Shown: positions 17,397 to 26,663, counted from the first letter of the stretch. The stretch is DNA of 64,000 nucleotides from CAVWGP01 sp963754645 (GCA_963754645.1 CAVWGP010000001.1:1-64000), one strand, 5' to 3'. Program-made: numbers and translations. Notes: generated by a model from the sequence alone, not told the origin.

Positions 17397-18848
17397 CTAT
17401 CTTATCACCAGCGGAATAAAAGCGGGCTCTTCCGCTTCTGTCGTCGGCACGGCTGTTTGAGGCCGAGAAGGTGGCGTCGGGCTGGGTTCGCCATAGGCCG
17501 TTTGCGCGGCCGGAGCCGAGAAACGGCCGTGATTGCCGGATGAAGAACCGCCAAGATTGCGTGGCGATCCCGAGTAACCGCGCGGCGACCCCGAATAGCC
17601 CTTGGATGCGCCCGGCTGGCGGCTACTGCTGCCCGACGGCGAACCTGACGGTGAGCGGATCCGGCGCGAATCGCTGCCCTGATGACCGGCCGCACCGCTG
17701 GCGCGCTGCGCGGCCGTGCCGATAATGCGATCGGGCGGCAAGACGAGGCAGGCCTTTGTGCCTTGTCCCGGCGTGCTTTCATAATAGAGATCCCCGCCAT
17801 GCAGTTTGGCGAGCGCGCGTGCGGTCGAGATTCCAGTGCCGGTCCGTTCGTCGCCGCCGGCAACCAGCCCCAGTGGCTCAAGAATGCGCGGCAATTCCTC
17901 GTGGGGAATGCCGGGGCCGTTGTCCTCGAAAACAAGGGCCATCGCATTTCCCGAAAAACCTTCCAGGTAGATACGAACCGTTCCGTTCGCGGGCGTGTAT
18001 CGGACGGCATTTGACAGAAGATTGGCGACGATCTGAAAGAGCCGCTGCTCGTCGCCGAGCACGCGATATGCGGAGGAACGGACCATGTCGGTGATCTTGA
18101 GCGACTTGGCTTCGGCCTCATCCTTCACATCGTGCATTGCAGCTGCCACGATGCTCGGCAGCAAAACCTCGACTTCCTGCAGCGTGAGCTTACCGCTCTC
18201 AGTCTTGGCGAGATCGAGAATATTGTTGATCAGGGTAAGGAGATGCTGGCTCGCGCCGTTAATGTGTTGTGCGTATTCCTTATATTGCGGCGAGCCCAGA
18301 GGGCCGAACTGTTCGGCGCGCATGAGCTCCGAGAATGCGATCATGGTGTTGAGCGGCGTCCGGAGCTTGTTGCTCATGTTGGCGAGAAAAGTCGATTTCG
18401 CCGTGCTTGAAGCTTCGGCCTGATCCTTGGCCGCGCGCAACTCCTGCGCGATCGAGGTCGCGCGCAGCATGAAACGAACGCGATACGGCAGCAGCGACCA
18501 GGTGACCGGCTTCGTCAGGAAGTCGGTCGCGCCGATGCGGAATGCCTGGTTAATCGCGTCGATGTCTTCAAGCCCGGTAATGAGCGCCACCGGCGTGCGC
18601 GCCAGATCCTTGTCGGCGCGAATTTCCCGGCACACCATGAAGCCGTCGACCTCAGGCATGACGACGTCGAGCAGGATTGCGGCCGGCCTCAGCCGGCGCG
18701 CCGCTTCGATCCCCGACAATCCGTCGGACGCAACTTCGACCCGGAACCCCGCCGTTTCAAGGCAGTCCTGCGACAAGAGCCGTTGCGTTGCCTCGTCATC
18801 GATGACCAGGACGAGGGGCCGCTGCTTTGCGACGACGATTTCGTTCAC
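17397..18848 (-). CDS. Receiver domain fused to a histidine-kinase-like module lacking the phospho-His
   Basis: The protein has 483 residues. The receiver domain (about residues 10-125) has acidic pocket Asp17-Asp18, phospho-acceptor Asp61 in LLDVVMPEVDGF and Lys113. Next comes a HisKA-like helix pair FLANMSNKLRTPLN, in which the usual His is Asn160 (codon 18369-18371). The ATP-binding domain keeps the N-box NLLSNAVRYTP and G1 DNGPGIP, while G2 is GTGISTA instead of GTGLGLA. A low-complexity Ser/Gly/Pro tail covers about residues 380-483. The GTG start overlaps the stop of the upstream hybrid kinase by 4 bp, so the two are translationally coupled. The receiver is probably phosphorylated by that kinase; the kinase part likely acts as an allosteric or binding module. 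Confidence 0.85.
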   Translation of the reverse strand: MNEIVVAKQRPLVLVIDDEATQRLLSQDCLETAGFRVEVASDGLSGIEAARRLRPAAILLDVVMPEVDGFMVCREIRADKDLARTPVALITGLEDIDAINQAFRIGATDFLTKPVTWSLLPYRVRFMLRATSIAQELRAAKDQAEASSTAKSTFLANMSNKLRTPLNTMIAFSELMRAEQFGPLGSPQYKEYAQHINGASQHLLTLINNILDLAKTESGKLTLQEVEVLLPSIVAAAMHDVKDEAEAKSLKITDMVRSSAYRVLGDEQRLFQIVANLLSNAVRYTPANGTVRIYLEGFSGNAMALVFEDNGPGIPHEELPRILEPLGLVAGGDERTGTGISTARALAKLHGGDLYYESTPGQGTKACLVLPPDRIIGTAAQRASGAAGHQGSDSRRIRSPSGSPSGSSSRQPGASKGYSGSPRGYSGSPRNLGGSSSGNHGRFSAPAAQTAYGEPSPTPPSRPQTAVPTTEAEEPAFIPLVIR

Positions 18849-21808
18849 TGCAGCATCGTTTCAGGCACTCGTTCGGCGCCGGCGGACGAGATTGTTTTTG
18901 CGACGCTCTCGAACTCTGTCAGTATGGTCGACAGAAGCTGCTTGGCCGCGGCGATGTCGCCGCCGCCCGCGAGCTGCTCGAGCTTGCGGAAATGGCCCGA
19001 CAAGGCGTTGGCCCCTAGATTGGCGCTCGCCGACTTCATGGTGTGCGCGGCCATCTGCAGCCCCTTGGCATCGCCGCGGTTCAGGGTCTCGGCGATCTGC
19101 ATCAGGTTCTTCGGCGCCTCGGCGAGGTAGATCGCGGTCAGCTTGCGCCACAGCTCCGGCCGAATGTTCTTCGGCTGCTGGAACGCCGGCTTGGCGAATG
19201 CGTCGCCCTTGTCGGCAGGTTCGGTAAGCGCTGCCGGCGCGAGATGCGGCGCGGCTTCGGCTATGCTCGGCGCCGGTGCGGCTTCGACGAAACGCGCCAC
19301 CGGCGCCGGCGTCGACAACGTGTACATCTCACGGCCTGCCGGTACGGTTGGCGTCCGCAGAGCCGGTGGCTGCGCGGGCGCCGCGGGCGGTGCGGCCACG
19401 GGCCGCGCGGCGACGACCGGCCCTGCGGCGCTCCATTCGGCCGCCGGCACATCGCCGCCCTTGTTGCGACCATGCGTGAGCCATTTCGAGACCATGGCGC
19501 GGAGCTGCTCGTCGGTGAACGGCTTCGAGAGATAGTCGTTCATGCCGGCGGCGATGCAGGCTTGGCGATCGGCATCGAACGCGTCGGCGGTGAGCGCCAC
19601 GATCGGAATCGGCTGCGTGCGCGATTTCGTCTCGCGCTCGCGGATGCGCTTGGTCGCCTCGAGGCCGTCCATCTCGGGCATGTTGATGTCCATGAAGATG
19701 AGTTCGTAGCGCTTGTTGCGCGCCGCCGAGACCACCTCGATGCCGTTTGCGACCATCGTGACGCGGCAGCCCATCTCCTCGAGGAAGTCGCGCACGACTT
19801 CCTGGTTGACCGGATTGTCCTCGGCGACGAGGACCGAAGCCGCCACGGCCTCGGCGAGGTGCTGCACGCCTGCCTGGCCGGACTCGGCGGCACCGGCGGT
19901 CGCGTCGTAGAGCCCCACCAGGGCGTTGTAGAGGTCGGTCTGGCGTACCGGCTTGGTCAGGAACGAGGCGACGCCGGCGTCGCGCGTTTCGCGCTGGTCG
20001 TTGAGCCAGTTGATCGAGGTCAGCATGATGATGTGCGACATTGCCAGCGCCGGATCGGACTTGATCGCGCGCGCGAGGTCGAGGCCGCTCATCTCGGGCA
20101 TCATCATGTCGGTCAGGATGATGTCGTAGGGCCGGCCGCGATCGGCCGCGTCCCGCAGCAGCGCGAGGGCGCGCACGCCGCTCGCCGCCGACTCGGCGCC
20201 GAGGTTCCAGCTCGCGAGATAATGCGTCAGGACCTCGCAGTTCGTCGGATTGTCGTCGACGATCATGATCCGCTTGCCATCGAGCATCACCGGAATGCGG
20301 CCGGGCTTGTTCTGCTCGACCACGGGCATACTGATGGTGAAGTGGAACTGCGTGCCGACGCCGGGCGTCGAATAGACCTCGAAGCGGCCGCCCATCAGCT
20401 CGACGAAGTGGCGCGAGATGGCGAGGCCGAGGCCGGTGCCGCCGAAGCGCCGTGTGATCGACGAGTCGCCCTGGAAGAACGGGGCGAACAGGCCCTTGAT
20501 CACGTCTTGCGTCATGCCGATGCCGGTATCCGACACCTCGAAGGTGAGCGGCCGCGGATGGCCGCCGCCCGAGGAGTTGACGCGCATGACGATCTCGCCG
20601 AACTCGGTGAACTTGATCGCGTTGCCGACGAGATTGAGCAGGATCTGGCGCAGGCGCACCGGGTCGCCGCGCACCGCGTGCGGCACTTCATTGGCGACGA
20701 GGTAGGAGAGCTCGATGCCCTTGGTCGCCGCGGTGACGGCGAACATATCCGCCACGTCCGATAGGACGTCGCGGAGACTGAACACCGTATCGTCGAGCGC
20801 CATCTCGCCCGCTTCGATGCGGGAGAAGTCGAGGACGCTGTTGATGACGTTGAGGAGGGCGCGGCCCGATTGGGTGATGGTGCTGAGATAGCGCGACTGG
20901 CGCTTGTCGAGCTGCGTGCGCGACAAGAGGTCGGACATGCCGAGCACGCCGTTCATCGGCGTGCGGATTTCGTGCGACATGTTGGCGAGGAACTGCGACT
21001 TCGCCTTGTTGGCGCCGTCGGCGATTTCCTTCGCGCGGGCCAGCTCCTCGCCTTGGCGGATGACTTCCCGCTGGCGCGCTTCGATCTCCGCCTGGGCCCG
21101 CCTGTGGCGCCGCAGCTGCCGGGCCACAAGGCCGCCGATGACCAGCGCCAGCGTCAAGAGCAGGCCGGCGACGCCGCCGAGCGCGGCGTTCCCCATCTGG
21201 CGCAGATCTTGGGCCTGCGCGGTCTGGTCGTGGTGGATTTCGATCGCGCCGATGAAGCGGTTGCGCTCGAAGAACGGAATGTAGGTCTCGTTTATGACGC
21301 GATCGACGAGCGTCGCATCGGTCGGGTGCGCGCGCGTGGCAGTGTCGCTGACGAATTCGCCGTTCCTGACCCGCTCGAACTTGGCGGGATTGGCGGTCTT
21401 GCCGATGTCTTCCTGCCGCGATGCGTAGACGATCTTGCCGTCGGGCGCGAACATCTTGAAGCGGGCGACGCTGCCGGAGTTGATCGCATCAATGATGATG
21501 CGGCGGTCCTCGGGGTCGAGACCGTCGCCGCGCAGGATGGCGCGCAGGTTCGGCAGCTGCTCCTTGACGAAGGCGCCCCACTGCTGTCCGCGCGACCGCG
21601 CGTCGTGGATGATCATTCGGTCCTCGGCCCAGCGCACCGCGAAGTAGGATGCGGTCAAGGCGGCGATCATGAGCATGCCGCCGAAGATGAGGAGCAGCCA
21701 GTCGCCGCGGCCGGCGGTGCGATTTCTCTTCCTCGCCTTCGCAAACTTGGTCGCGGCTTCCTCGCCGTGATTTTTGCTCTTGTCCAGTTCCGGCGCCGGT
21801 GCGTGCAT
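18845..21808 (-). CDS. BarA-like hybrid sensor histidine kinase (HisKA-HATPase-REC-REC-HPt)
   Basis: This is an inner-membrane sensor of about 987 residues. The first transmembrane helix is at residues 37-58, followed by a periplasmic sensing region and a second helix (LGGVAGLLLTLALVIGGLVA). Then come a coil, HisKA FLANMSHEIRTPMNGVLGMS, an ATPase with GNAIKFTE, SDTGIGM and GTGLGLA, receiver 1 (DIILTDMMMPEMSG), receiver 2 (ELIFMDINMPEMDG), a Pro/Ala linker, and an HPt with AAHTMKSASANLG. The ATG at 21808 has GGAG about 8 bp upstream and fits better than the one at 21859. It forms an operon with the downstream receiver protein, a self-contained phosphorelay whose signal is unknown. Confidence 0.92.
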   Translation of the reverse strand: MHAPAPELDKSKNHGEEAATKFAKARKRNRTAGRGDWLLLIFGGMLMIAALTASYFAVRWAEDRMIIHDARSRGQQWGAFVKEQLPNLRAILRGDGLDPEDRRIIIDAINSGSVARFKMFAPDGKIVYASRQEDIGKTANPAKFERVRNGEFVSDTATRAHPTDATLVDRVINETYIPFFERNRFIGAIEIHHDQTAQAQDLRQMGNAALGGVAGLLLTLALVIGGLVARQLRRHRRAQAEIEARQREVIRQGEELARAKEIADGANKAKSQFLANMSHEIRTPMNGVLGMSDLLSRTQLDKRQSRYLSTITQSGRALLNVINSVLDFSRIEAGEMALDDTVFSLRDVLSDVADMFAVTAATKGIELSYLVANEVPHAVRGDPVRLRQILLNLVGNAIKFTEFGEIVMRVNSSGGGHPRPLTFEVSDTGIGMTQDVIKGLFAPFFQGDSSITRRFGGTGLGLAISRHFVELMGGRFEVYSTPGVGTQFHFTISMPVVEQNKPGRIPVMLDGKRIMIVDDNPTNCEVLTHYLASWNLGAESAASGVRALALLRDAADRGRPYDIILTDMMMPEMSGLDLARAIKSDPALAMSHIIMLTSINWLNDQRETRDAGVASFLTKPVRQTDLYNALVGLYDATAGAAESGQAGVQHLAEAVAASVLVAEDNPVNQEVVRDFLEEMGCRVTMVANGIEVVSAARNKRYELIFMDINMPEMDGLEATKRIRERETKSRTQPIPIVALTADAFDADRQACIAAGMNDYLSKPFTDEQLRAMVSKWLTHGRNKGGDVPAAEWSAAGPVVAARPVAAPPAAPAQPPALRTPTVPAGREMYTLSTPAPVARFVEAAPAPSIAEAAPHLAPAALTEPADKGDAFAKPAFQQPKNIRPELWRKLTAIYLAEAPKNLMQIAETLNRGDAKGLQMAAHTMKSASANLGANALSGHFRKLEQLAGGGDIAAAKQLLSTILTEFESVAKTISSAGAERVPETMLQ

Positions 21809-22122
21809 AGAGGTCTCCACTCCGCCCGTTCTTCGGGTAGGGTTCCCATGTTTTTGCAAAAGACTGTTCAGATTCGGTTAATCGGCAGGACGCTCTGCGC
21901 GCGAAATTGCGGCGCTGTCGTTTGATTTTGCCCTGGCTCGGGGGCGAATTCGGCGGCACCGGCTCGACGGCTAGCCAAAGAATAGTGAATAGATGCTGAA
22001 GATGCCGGACGACGAAATTCTGCGCGTGCAAGCCCGCTCGCGCGGTTGAGTGGTCTCGGCGCGACTATGCGGATCTAATACCAATGGACGGAAATTATGA
22101 CTCATCGGTCGCTGCAGAAACA
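21809..22122. other. Upstream region of the phosphorelay operon
   Basis: About 310 bp without a credible gene. It presumably contains the promoter of the kinase operon on the minus strand. I see no clear operator or promoter consensus, and no tRNA. Confidence 0.4.
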
Positions 22123-22180
22123 TTGTGCGTCCTTCGGAGCAGCCGTACGGCTGCTCCGGCCCTTCGGGCCTCGCACCTCA

Positions 22181-23757
22181 GAGCTTGTGAATGATTCTGT
22201 TTTTTTGCGGCGCATGAGACGAAGGGGTTGGCTTTTCCGACCGCTTGGACGGGGGCGGCGTGTGGCATGGCTTTGTTGTCGGGCCGGCGCGGCGCTCGCT
22301 CGGCGAGGGCTGGTGCCGTCTTAGGCGGTGGTGAGGCGGTGGCCTTGCAGGATATTGTTGGCGAGGGCGAACCAGAGCAGGACGGCGCGCGCCTTGGCGC
22401 GCCCGCGCACGGTGAGCTGGCGCAGGATCCAAGCTCGTCCGCGTGCATTGATGCATTCGAGGATGGCGCGACGCTTGTAGAGGGCTTTTCCGATGCGACT
22501 CTTCATGCGGCGGCGCCACGCCGCCACGCCCGGACCGTCCTTGCGGCGCGGCGCGTATGGCTTGGTTCCATGCCGCGTCGCCATGGCTGGGCAATAGACT
22601 TCGATGGCGCCATTGGCCGGCGCCGCGGCCCATTCGATCGCGGCGTTCTTGAGGAATCCGCCGTCGGCCAGGTAGCACCTGGGCGTCTGGCCGGTGCGCG
22701 CCTTGATTTGCTCGATCATCGGTTGCAGCTGGCCATGATCCGAACCGCTCGTCTCGACCGCGACCCCGACCACGATTTGCTGTTCGACCGCGCTGGCGAT
22801 CTGGAAATTGTAAGCCGGGCGGAAGCCGCCATCGGGCATCTTCATGACGCGCGCGTCGGCGTCGGTGGTCGAGGCGCGCGGCGGCTTCTGCTTGCGGGTC
22901 TGTTTGGCGTTGCGCTTCTTGCGCCGCGCCCGTTCGGCCGCGAGCTCGGCGTGCTTGGCGAGCGCGTCCTCGATCCGCGCCAGCCGCTCCGCCGCCGCCC
23001 GTTCGCGCGCCGCCGCGATCCGCTTGTTGCTGGCGTCGGGATCGTCGTCGCCTTCGCGCTTGAGCTGTTCGACCAGCCGGCGTGCCTTCTCGACCGCCTT
23101 GACAAGCGTCGGGCGGCGCCGGAACGAGCCGGCCCCGGCGCTGGCCCGCACCCGGATCCCATCCTGGCCCAGCACGTCGAAGTCGATCACGCCCGCCGCC
23201 GCCAGCGACGCCGTGTGCTCGATCAGCAGCGCGTCGAGCAGCACCGATTGCGACACCCGGAAGTCCGCCAGCGTGTGATAGTTCACGCTCACGCCGCCGC
23301 ACAGCCAGCGAAACCCATCGTCCCGCTCGCACAGCTTGGCCAACGCCCGCGCGCTCCCGACCCCTCGGATCGTCGCATACAGCCACAGCGCCAGCAGCAG
23401 GCGCGGCGCGATCGCCGGGTGCCCGGCCACGCCCTCGCGCGACTTGATCGCGTTCTCCAGCGCGCTCAGATCGAGACGCGACGCGTAGCCCCAGATCACC
23501 CGCACCGGGTCATCCGCGCCGATCAGGCTATCGAGGTCCATCGCCCGCAACTCGATCTGATCGCGCGCCGGCTCGCGCAGCCGCGCTGCCCCCAAAGCCC
23601 CGCCGCCCGCGGGCGAACATTGCTCCGGCAAACCCTCGAACAACTCTTCCTGGCCCATCGTGTCCTCATCGCAGCTCGAACGATGCCGAACACAGAATCA
23701 CTTTTCCTCCAATCGCACCACTAAAATGCAAGTGCCTCACGAAAGATTCACAAGCTC
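22181..23757 (-). mobile_element. IS1182-type insertion sequence, copy 2 (1577 bp), inverted
   Basis: It is the same length and has the same 12-bp terminal repeats as copy 1 (22181-22192 and 23746-23757), flanked by TCA at 22178-22180 and 23758-23760. It is inserted into a palindromic repeat. In the transposase-oriented direction both copies sit at a CCTGAG target, which suggests some target preference. The two copies bracket 10.7 kb in inverted orientation. Confidence 0.92.
22321..23658 (-). CDS. IS1182-family transposase (copy 2)
   Basis: The protein has 445 residues and is intact, collinear with copy 1. It carries VIWGYASRLDLSALE, DVLGQDGIRVRA, SGSDHGQLQPMIEQIK and a C-terminal catalytic region. 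Differences from copy 1 are few: E for D at position 8, L for I in the MDLDS segment, CYLA for RYLV, A for S in KNAAIE, and R for C in MKSRI. Both copies may be functional, and the small divergence indicates recent duplication. Confidence 0.93.
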   Translation of the reverse strand: MGQEELFEGLPEQCSPAGGGALGAARLREPARDQIELRAMDLDSLIGADDPVRVIWGYASRLDLSALENAIKSREGVAGHPAIAPRLLLALWLYATIRGVGSARALAKLCERDDGFRWLCGGVSVNYHTLADFRVSQSVLLDALLIEHTASLAAAGVIDFDVLGQDGIRVRASAGAGSFRRRPTLVKAVEKARRLVEQLKREGDDDPDASNKRIAAARERAAAERLARIEDALAKHAELAAERARRKKRNAKQTRKQKPPRASTTDADARVMKMPDGGFRPAYNFQIASAVEQQIVVGVAVETSGSDHGQLQPMIEQIKARTGQTPRCYLADGGFLKNAAIEWAAAPANGAIEVYCPAMATRHGTKPYAPRRKDGPGVAAWRRRMKSRIGKALYKRRAILECINARGRAWILRQLTVRGRAKARAVLLWFALANNILQGHRLTTA

Positions 23758-23768
23758 TCAGGATGAGG

Positions 23769-24194
23769 TAAGTTTTTGTGGCACAAAGAAAATACTCATG
23801 CTGCGATGCGAGCGGCAAAGCCGCGAGCCTCGGCGAACACGGTTCGCGCACGCACAATGCGCATCCAATCCAGAATTGGTCGCGCATAACGACCGTTGGT
23901 ATGAGTTGGCGACGCGCAACCTTTCGCGCCGCGATGATTTGCGCCGGCCGACGATGCGACTGATACCTTTTCTCGCAGGGGCGGGGTTACGATACGGCGG
24001 CGCGCCATCCGTGGAATCAATTAGGGCCTACGGCATCATTATTTATTCGAATCGCGAAGCTTTCTCGTGCCAATCGTGTCTTCTTGGAACCGTTTTTTAA
24101 TTCACGTTGGATAGATTAATTTACGTTGAATAGAAATTGTGTGTCCCTACCTGTCGCGCCGCAGCAAGGAATTGGGGCAATTGCAAACAACTCG
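23769..24194. other. Intergenic region before the first PstS-like gene
   Basis: The first 250 bp after the IS show no coherent gene. From about 24030 the DNA becomes A/T-rich, consistent with a promoter for the binding-protein gene. The only structured signal is a 19-bp tandem repeat, listed separately. Confidence 0.4.
24097..24134 (+). promoter_or_regulatory. Tandem 19-bp direct repeat upstream of the PstS-like gene
   Basis: Two adjacent units, TTAATTCACGTTGGATAGA (24097-24115) and TTAATTTACGTTGAATAGA (24116-24134), agree at 17 of 19 positions. Two turns of helix per unit and placement 60-100 bp before the start codon suggest binding sites for a direct-repeat regulator. They do not match the known Pho-box pattern. 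This is inferred from structure only. Confidence 0.45.
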
Positions 24195-25253
24195 ATGAGT
24201 GGGTCGATGTTCAAGTCAGTGTTTCTAGCCATCATACCGGCCCTCATTCTCACGCAGACCGCTCTCGCGCAGACCGCTGCTGCGCGGGATCAAATCCACA
24301 TTGTCGGCTCCGGCGCGATCAACCTATTGGCCGCACAAGTCGCGAAGCGCCTCGTCCAGTTCGGCACGTTCAAGTCGCCAATCGTCGAGACGACCGGCAC
24401 GGCGACCGGTTTCAAGCGCTTTTGCGACGGGGTCGGCGTGCGCTTTCCCGACATCGTCACGGCCGCGCGCCGTATGGTCAAGGCCGAGTTCGATCTGTGC
24501 GCCAGGAACGGCGCCGGCGCGGTGGTCGAACTCAAGCTGGGCCATGACGGTATCGTCGTCGCGCAGTCCAAGAAATCGCCGGTCTTCGAAATCTCCTTGC
24601 GCGACATCTATCTGGCGCTGTCCAAGGCCGTGCCCGAAGGCAACAAGGAGGGCGGCAAGCTTGTGCCCAATCCGAACAGGACCTGGAAGGATGTCAATCC
24701 GTCGCTGCCGGCGGTCAAGATCCTGGTCTACGGGCCGAAGGCGGGGAACGACACGCGCGACATCTTCGTCGAAAGAGCGCTCGAAGGAGGCTGCAAGACC
24801 TTCCCCGAGCTCGCCAAGCTCGGCGAGGGCGACGCGTTCGTCGCCGCCTGCGCAACCATCCGCACCGACGGTGCCTGGATCGACGAGGACAACAGCGAGA
24901 AGATCGTCGAAACGGTGCTCAAAAACCCGGACGCCGCTGGCATTGTCCCCTACTTTTCCTTCGAGCTGGAGCAGGACGAGATCGACGGCAAGAAGATCAA
25001 TGGCGTCAAGCCGGCGCGTGACACGATCGGGACCGAGAAATACGCCATCGCGCGCCCGCTCTTTATCTATGTCAAGAAGGTGCACGCTACGCAAATCCCG
25101 GGCTTGAAGGAATATGTCGCCGAGTTCGTCGGCAACGCCGCGATCGGCAGGCAGGGCTATCTCGTCAAGCGCGGCATCGTGCCGCTGAGCGAGGCCGACC
25201 GCGCGGAGACCGACAAGGCGCGCGCCGCGCTGGCTGAACTCAAGCTCAATTAG
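24195..25253 (+). CDS. PstS-like periplasmic substrate-binding protein 1
   Basis: This is an exported binding protein of the phosphate-ABC family (PBP_like_2). The N-terminus MSGSMFKSVFLAIIPALILT is a Sec signal peptide cleaved after ALAQ. The mature part starts DQIHIVGSGAINLLAAQVAK, keeping the GSG anion-binding turn. The body holds DIYLALSKAVPEGNKEGGKL, VYGPKAGNDTRDIFVERALE and FIYVKKVHATQIPGLKEYVA. Starts at 24195 or 24207 are both possible. No pstCAB genes lie nearby, so it is an orphan. It is a clear paralogue of the gene at 26664. Confidence 0.85.
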   Translation: MSGSMFKSVFLAIIPALILTQTALAQTAAARDQIHIVGSGAINLLAAQVAKRLVQFGTFKSPIVETTGTATGFKRFCDGVGVRFPDIVTAARRMVKAEFDLCARNGAGAVVELKLGHDGIVVAQSKKSPVFEISLRDIYLALSKAVPEGNKEGGKLVPNPNRTWKDVNPSLPAVKILVYGPKAGNDTRDIFVERALEGGCKTFPELAKLGEGDAFVAACATIRTDGAWIDEDNSEKIVETVLKNPDAAGIVPYFSFELEQDEIDGKKINGVKPARDTIGTEKYAIARPLFIYVKKVHATQIPGLKEYVAEFVGNAAIGRQGYLVKRGIVPLSEADRAETDKARAALAELKLN

Positions 25254-25529
25254 CGGTCGAAGCCCGGCATTCGATTCCCGCCCCTTGGACTCGTTCGGCA
25301 TCCGGTTGATCGTTTCGGAATTTGGCCGTCGCGGCGTTGGGGGCCGGTCTCCGACCCGCCCTTTGCATGTCGCGCGGCAACGGCGGTGCCGCCGCATGCC
25401 GGCAATCGACCGTCGCGCTGCACGCAGGCAGGTCGGGGACCCGCCCTATCGCTGAATCGGCGCGGGGCTATTCGAGGCACGGCCGCTTCTTGGGCGGGCA
25501 TGACGCTGCCCTCCTCGTCGCCCGCTTCA
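25254..25529. other. Region between the PstS-like gene and the ISAs1 remnant
   Basis: About 275 bp with no recognisable gene, repeat or RNA. Short open frames here have no family features. Confidence 0.4.
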
Positions 25530-26407
25530 ACTATTGGTAAATGTCGGCGAAAGCATCGCCAATAGACGACATCCATGACCCAGTGGAGCTGGTTCTCGAT
25601 GGTCCAATGGGCGCGCACCGCGGCGGCGAAGCGTCGAGCATTGAGCGGCGCGGAAGCGATGTAGAAGCGCCGTGCGGTGGTTGCCTTGCCGTCCATCTCG
25701 CGCGTCGCCTCGACCATGGCGATGCTGGCGATCTTCCTCCAGGGGTGCACCGTCGCGAGCCAGGCGATGTCGTTGCAGACCCAATGACGGCGCACCTCGA
25801 TGCGGCCGTGATCGCCGTCGGCGGTCTCGAAGCGATCGAGCCGGTCGCGCTCGTACACGTCGTCGAAGAACAGCTTGAGGTCGTCGAGCAGCGTCGGCTG
25901 GTTGGCCTTGACGGCAAGCAGGTAGTCGCCGCTCTTGTCGACGATCGCCGCGGCGATGGCGTGCTGGCAGCCGATCGCGTCGATGGTGACCAGGGCGCCC
26001 GCGAGCGCCAGCTTGTCGAGCGGGGCCGGGATCGCCTCGATCTTGTTGGAAGCGCCCGCGACGGCCTCCGGCCTCCTGGCCGAGCACCAAGCGCTGCCGC
26101 GATGCCCACGCCGAGACCAGGTGCAAGGGCTCGCGCCCACGCCGCCGATCGCCTGTGCGCCGCGAGGTCTTGCCGTCGAGCGCGATCAGCTCCTGGCCCG
26201 CGTCGCGGTCCCGAAGCCCGTCGACCCAGGCCATGAAGCAGCCCTGGAACCGATCGGCGTCGAGCAGGTTGAACACTTCGTTCAAGGTATCGTGGCTCGG
26301 GATGCCGTGGCGGTAAGGCCGCAGCCGGCGCAGGAACAAATGCCGCATCCGGCCCCCGGCCGCGATCTCAACGAAATCGTCCACCCTGCCGATGGGGTCC
26401 ACTTCAT
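25530..26407 (-). mobile_element. ISAs1-family transposase remnant (both ends lost, frame broken)
   Basis: The 5' portion (about 26050-26390) reads DDFVEIAAGGRMRHLFLRRL, HGIPSHDTLNEVFNLLD and LIALDGKTSRRTGDRRRG. After a frameshift, about 26060-25545 reads KIEAIPAPLDKLALAGALVT, AIGCQHAIAAAIVDKSGDYL, LAVKANQPTLLDDLK and HWTIENQLHWVMDVV, where the family would continue but stops matching. The 5' edge is replaced at 26389-26404 by the same 16-mer found at 6524. It is an inactive relic between two paralogous binding-protein genes. Confidence 0.85.
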
Positions 26408-26663
26408 AACGCCGTCGATTTACGGTAATTTTTGGAAAACGTTCTTCCTTCCTTGCGTTCAAACGCATTGGATACATTGCGGAAAATTTGACCGTTGATC
26501 GTCTCTCATAACAGAAAATTAATCATCCTCCATTAAAGCTACACCCCAGTAGATGGGACGATATTCCAAGTGCCGAACTAAAGCGGGGGTACTGAGACAG
26601 CCAGCCGACCCGTTCAACGTCGATCGCCAGCCTCAGCGAGGGGGATTTATTGAAGAGGGATAC

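Larger units (their letters stand above)
22123..23768. repeat. REP-like palindromic element split by IS1182 copy 2
   Basis: The left part, 22123-22180, contains a perfect 22-bp palindrome GGAGCAGCCGTACGGCTGCT plus CC (22136-22157) and the small hairpin GGCCCTTCGGGCC (22158-22170), ending TCGCACCTCA. The right part resumes at 23758 with TCAGGATGAGG. Joined with one TCA they give the GTGCGTCCTTCG ... CGCACCTCAGGATGAGG arrangement of a repeat commonly scattered between genes in alphaproteobacteria. The family identification rests on recognition, not a search. Confidence 0.55.

Noticed and set aside
19043..20764. A 573-residue plus-strand open frame opposite the hybrid kinase
   Set aside because: It mirrors the kinase codons, has no domain pattern and no ribosome site; the minus-strand gene has every expected kinase motif.
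22136..22157. Rho-independent terminator
   Set aside because: The 22-bp perfect palindrome has no loop or U-tract and forms part of the REP-like element instead.
9878..23760. A true composite transposon made of the two IS1182 copies
   Set aside because: Each copy carries its own, different 3-bp duplication (TGA versus TCA), so they probably inserted separately; a single outer duplication would be expected for a composite unit.
24097..24134. Pho box controlling the PstS-like gene
   Set aside because: The tandem units lack the CTGTCAT-like half sites and have 19-bp rather than 11-bp spacing.
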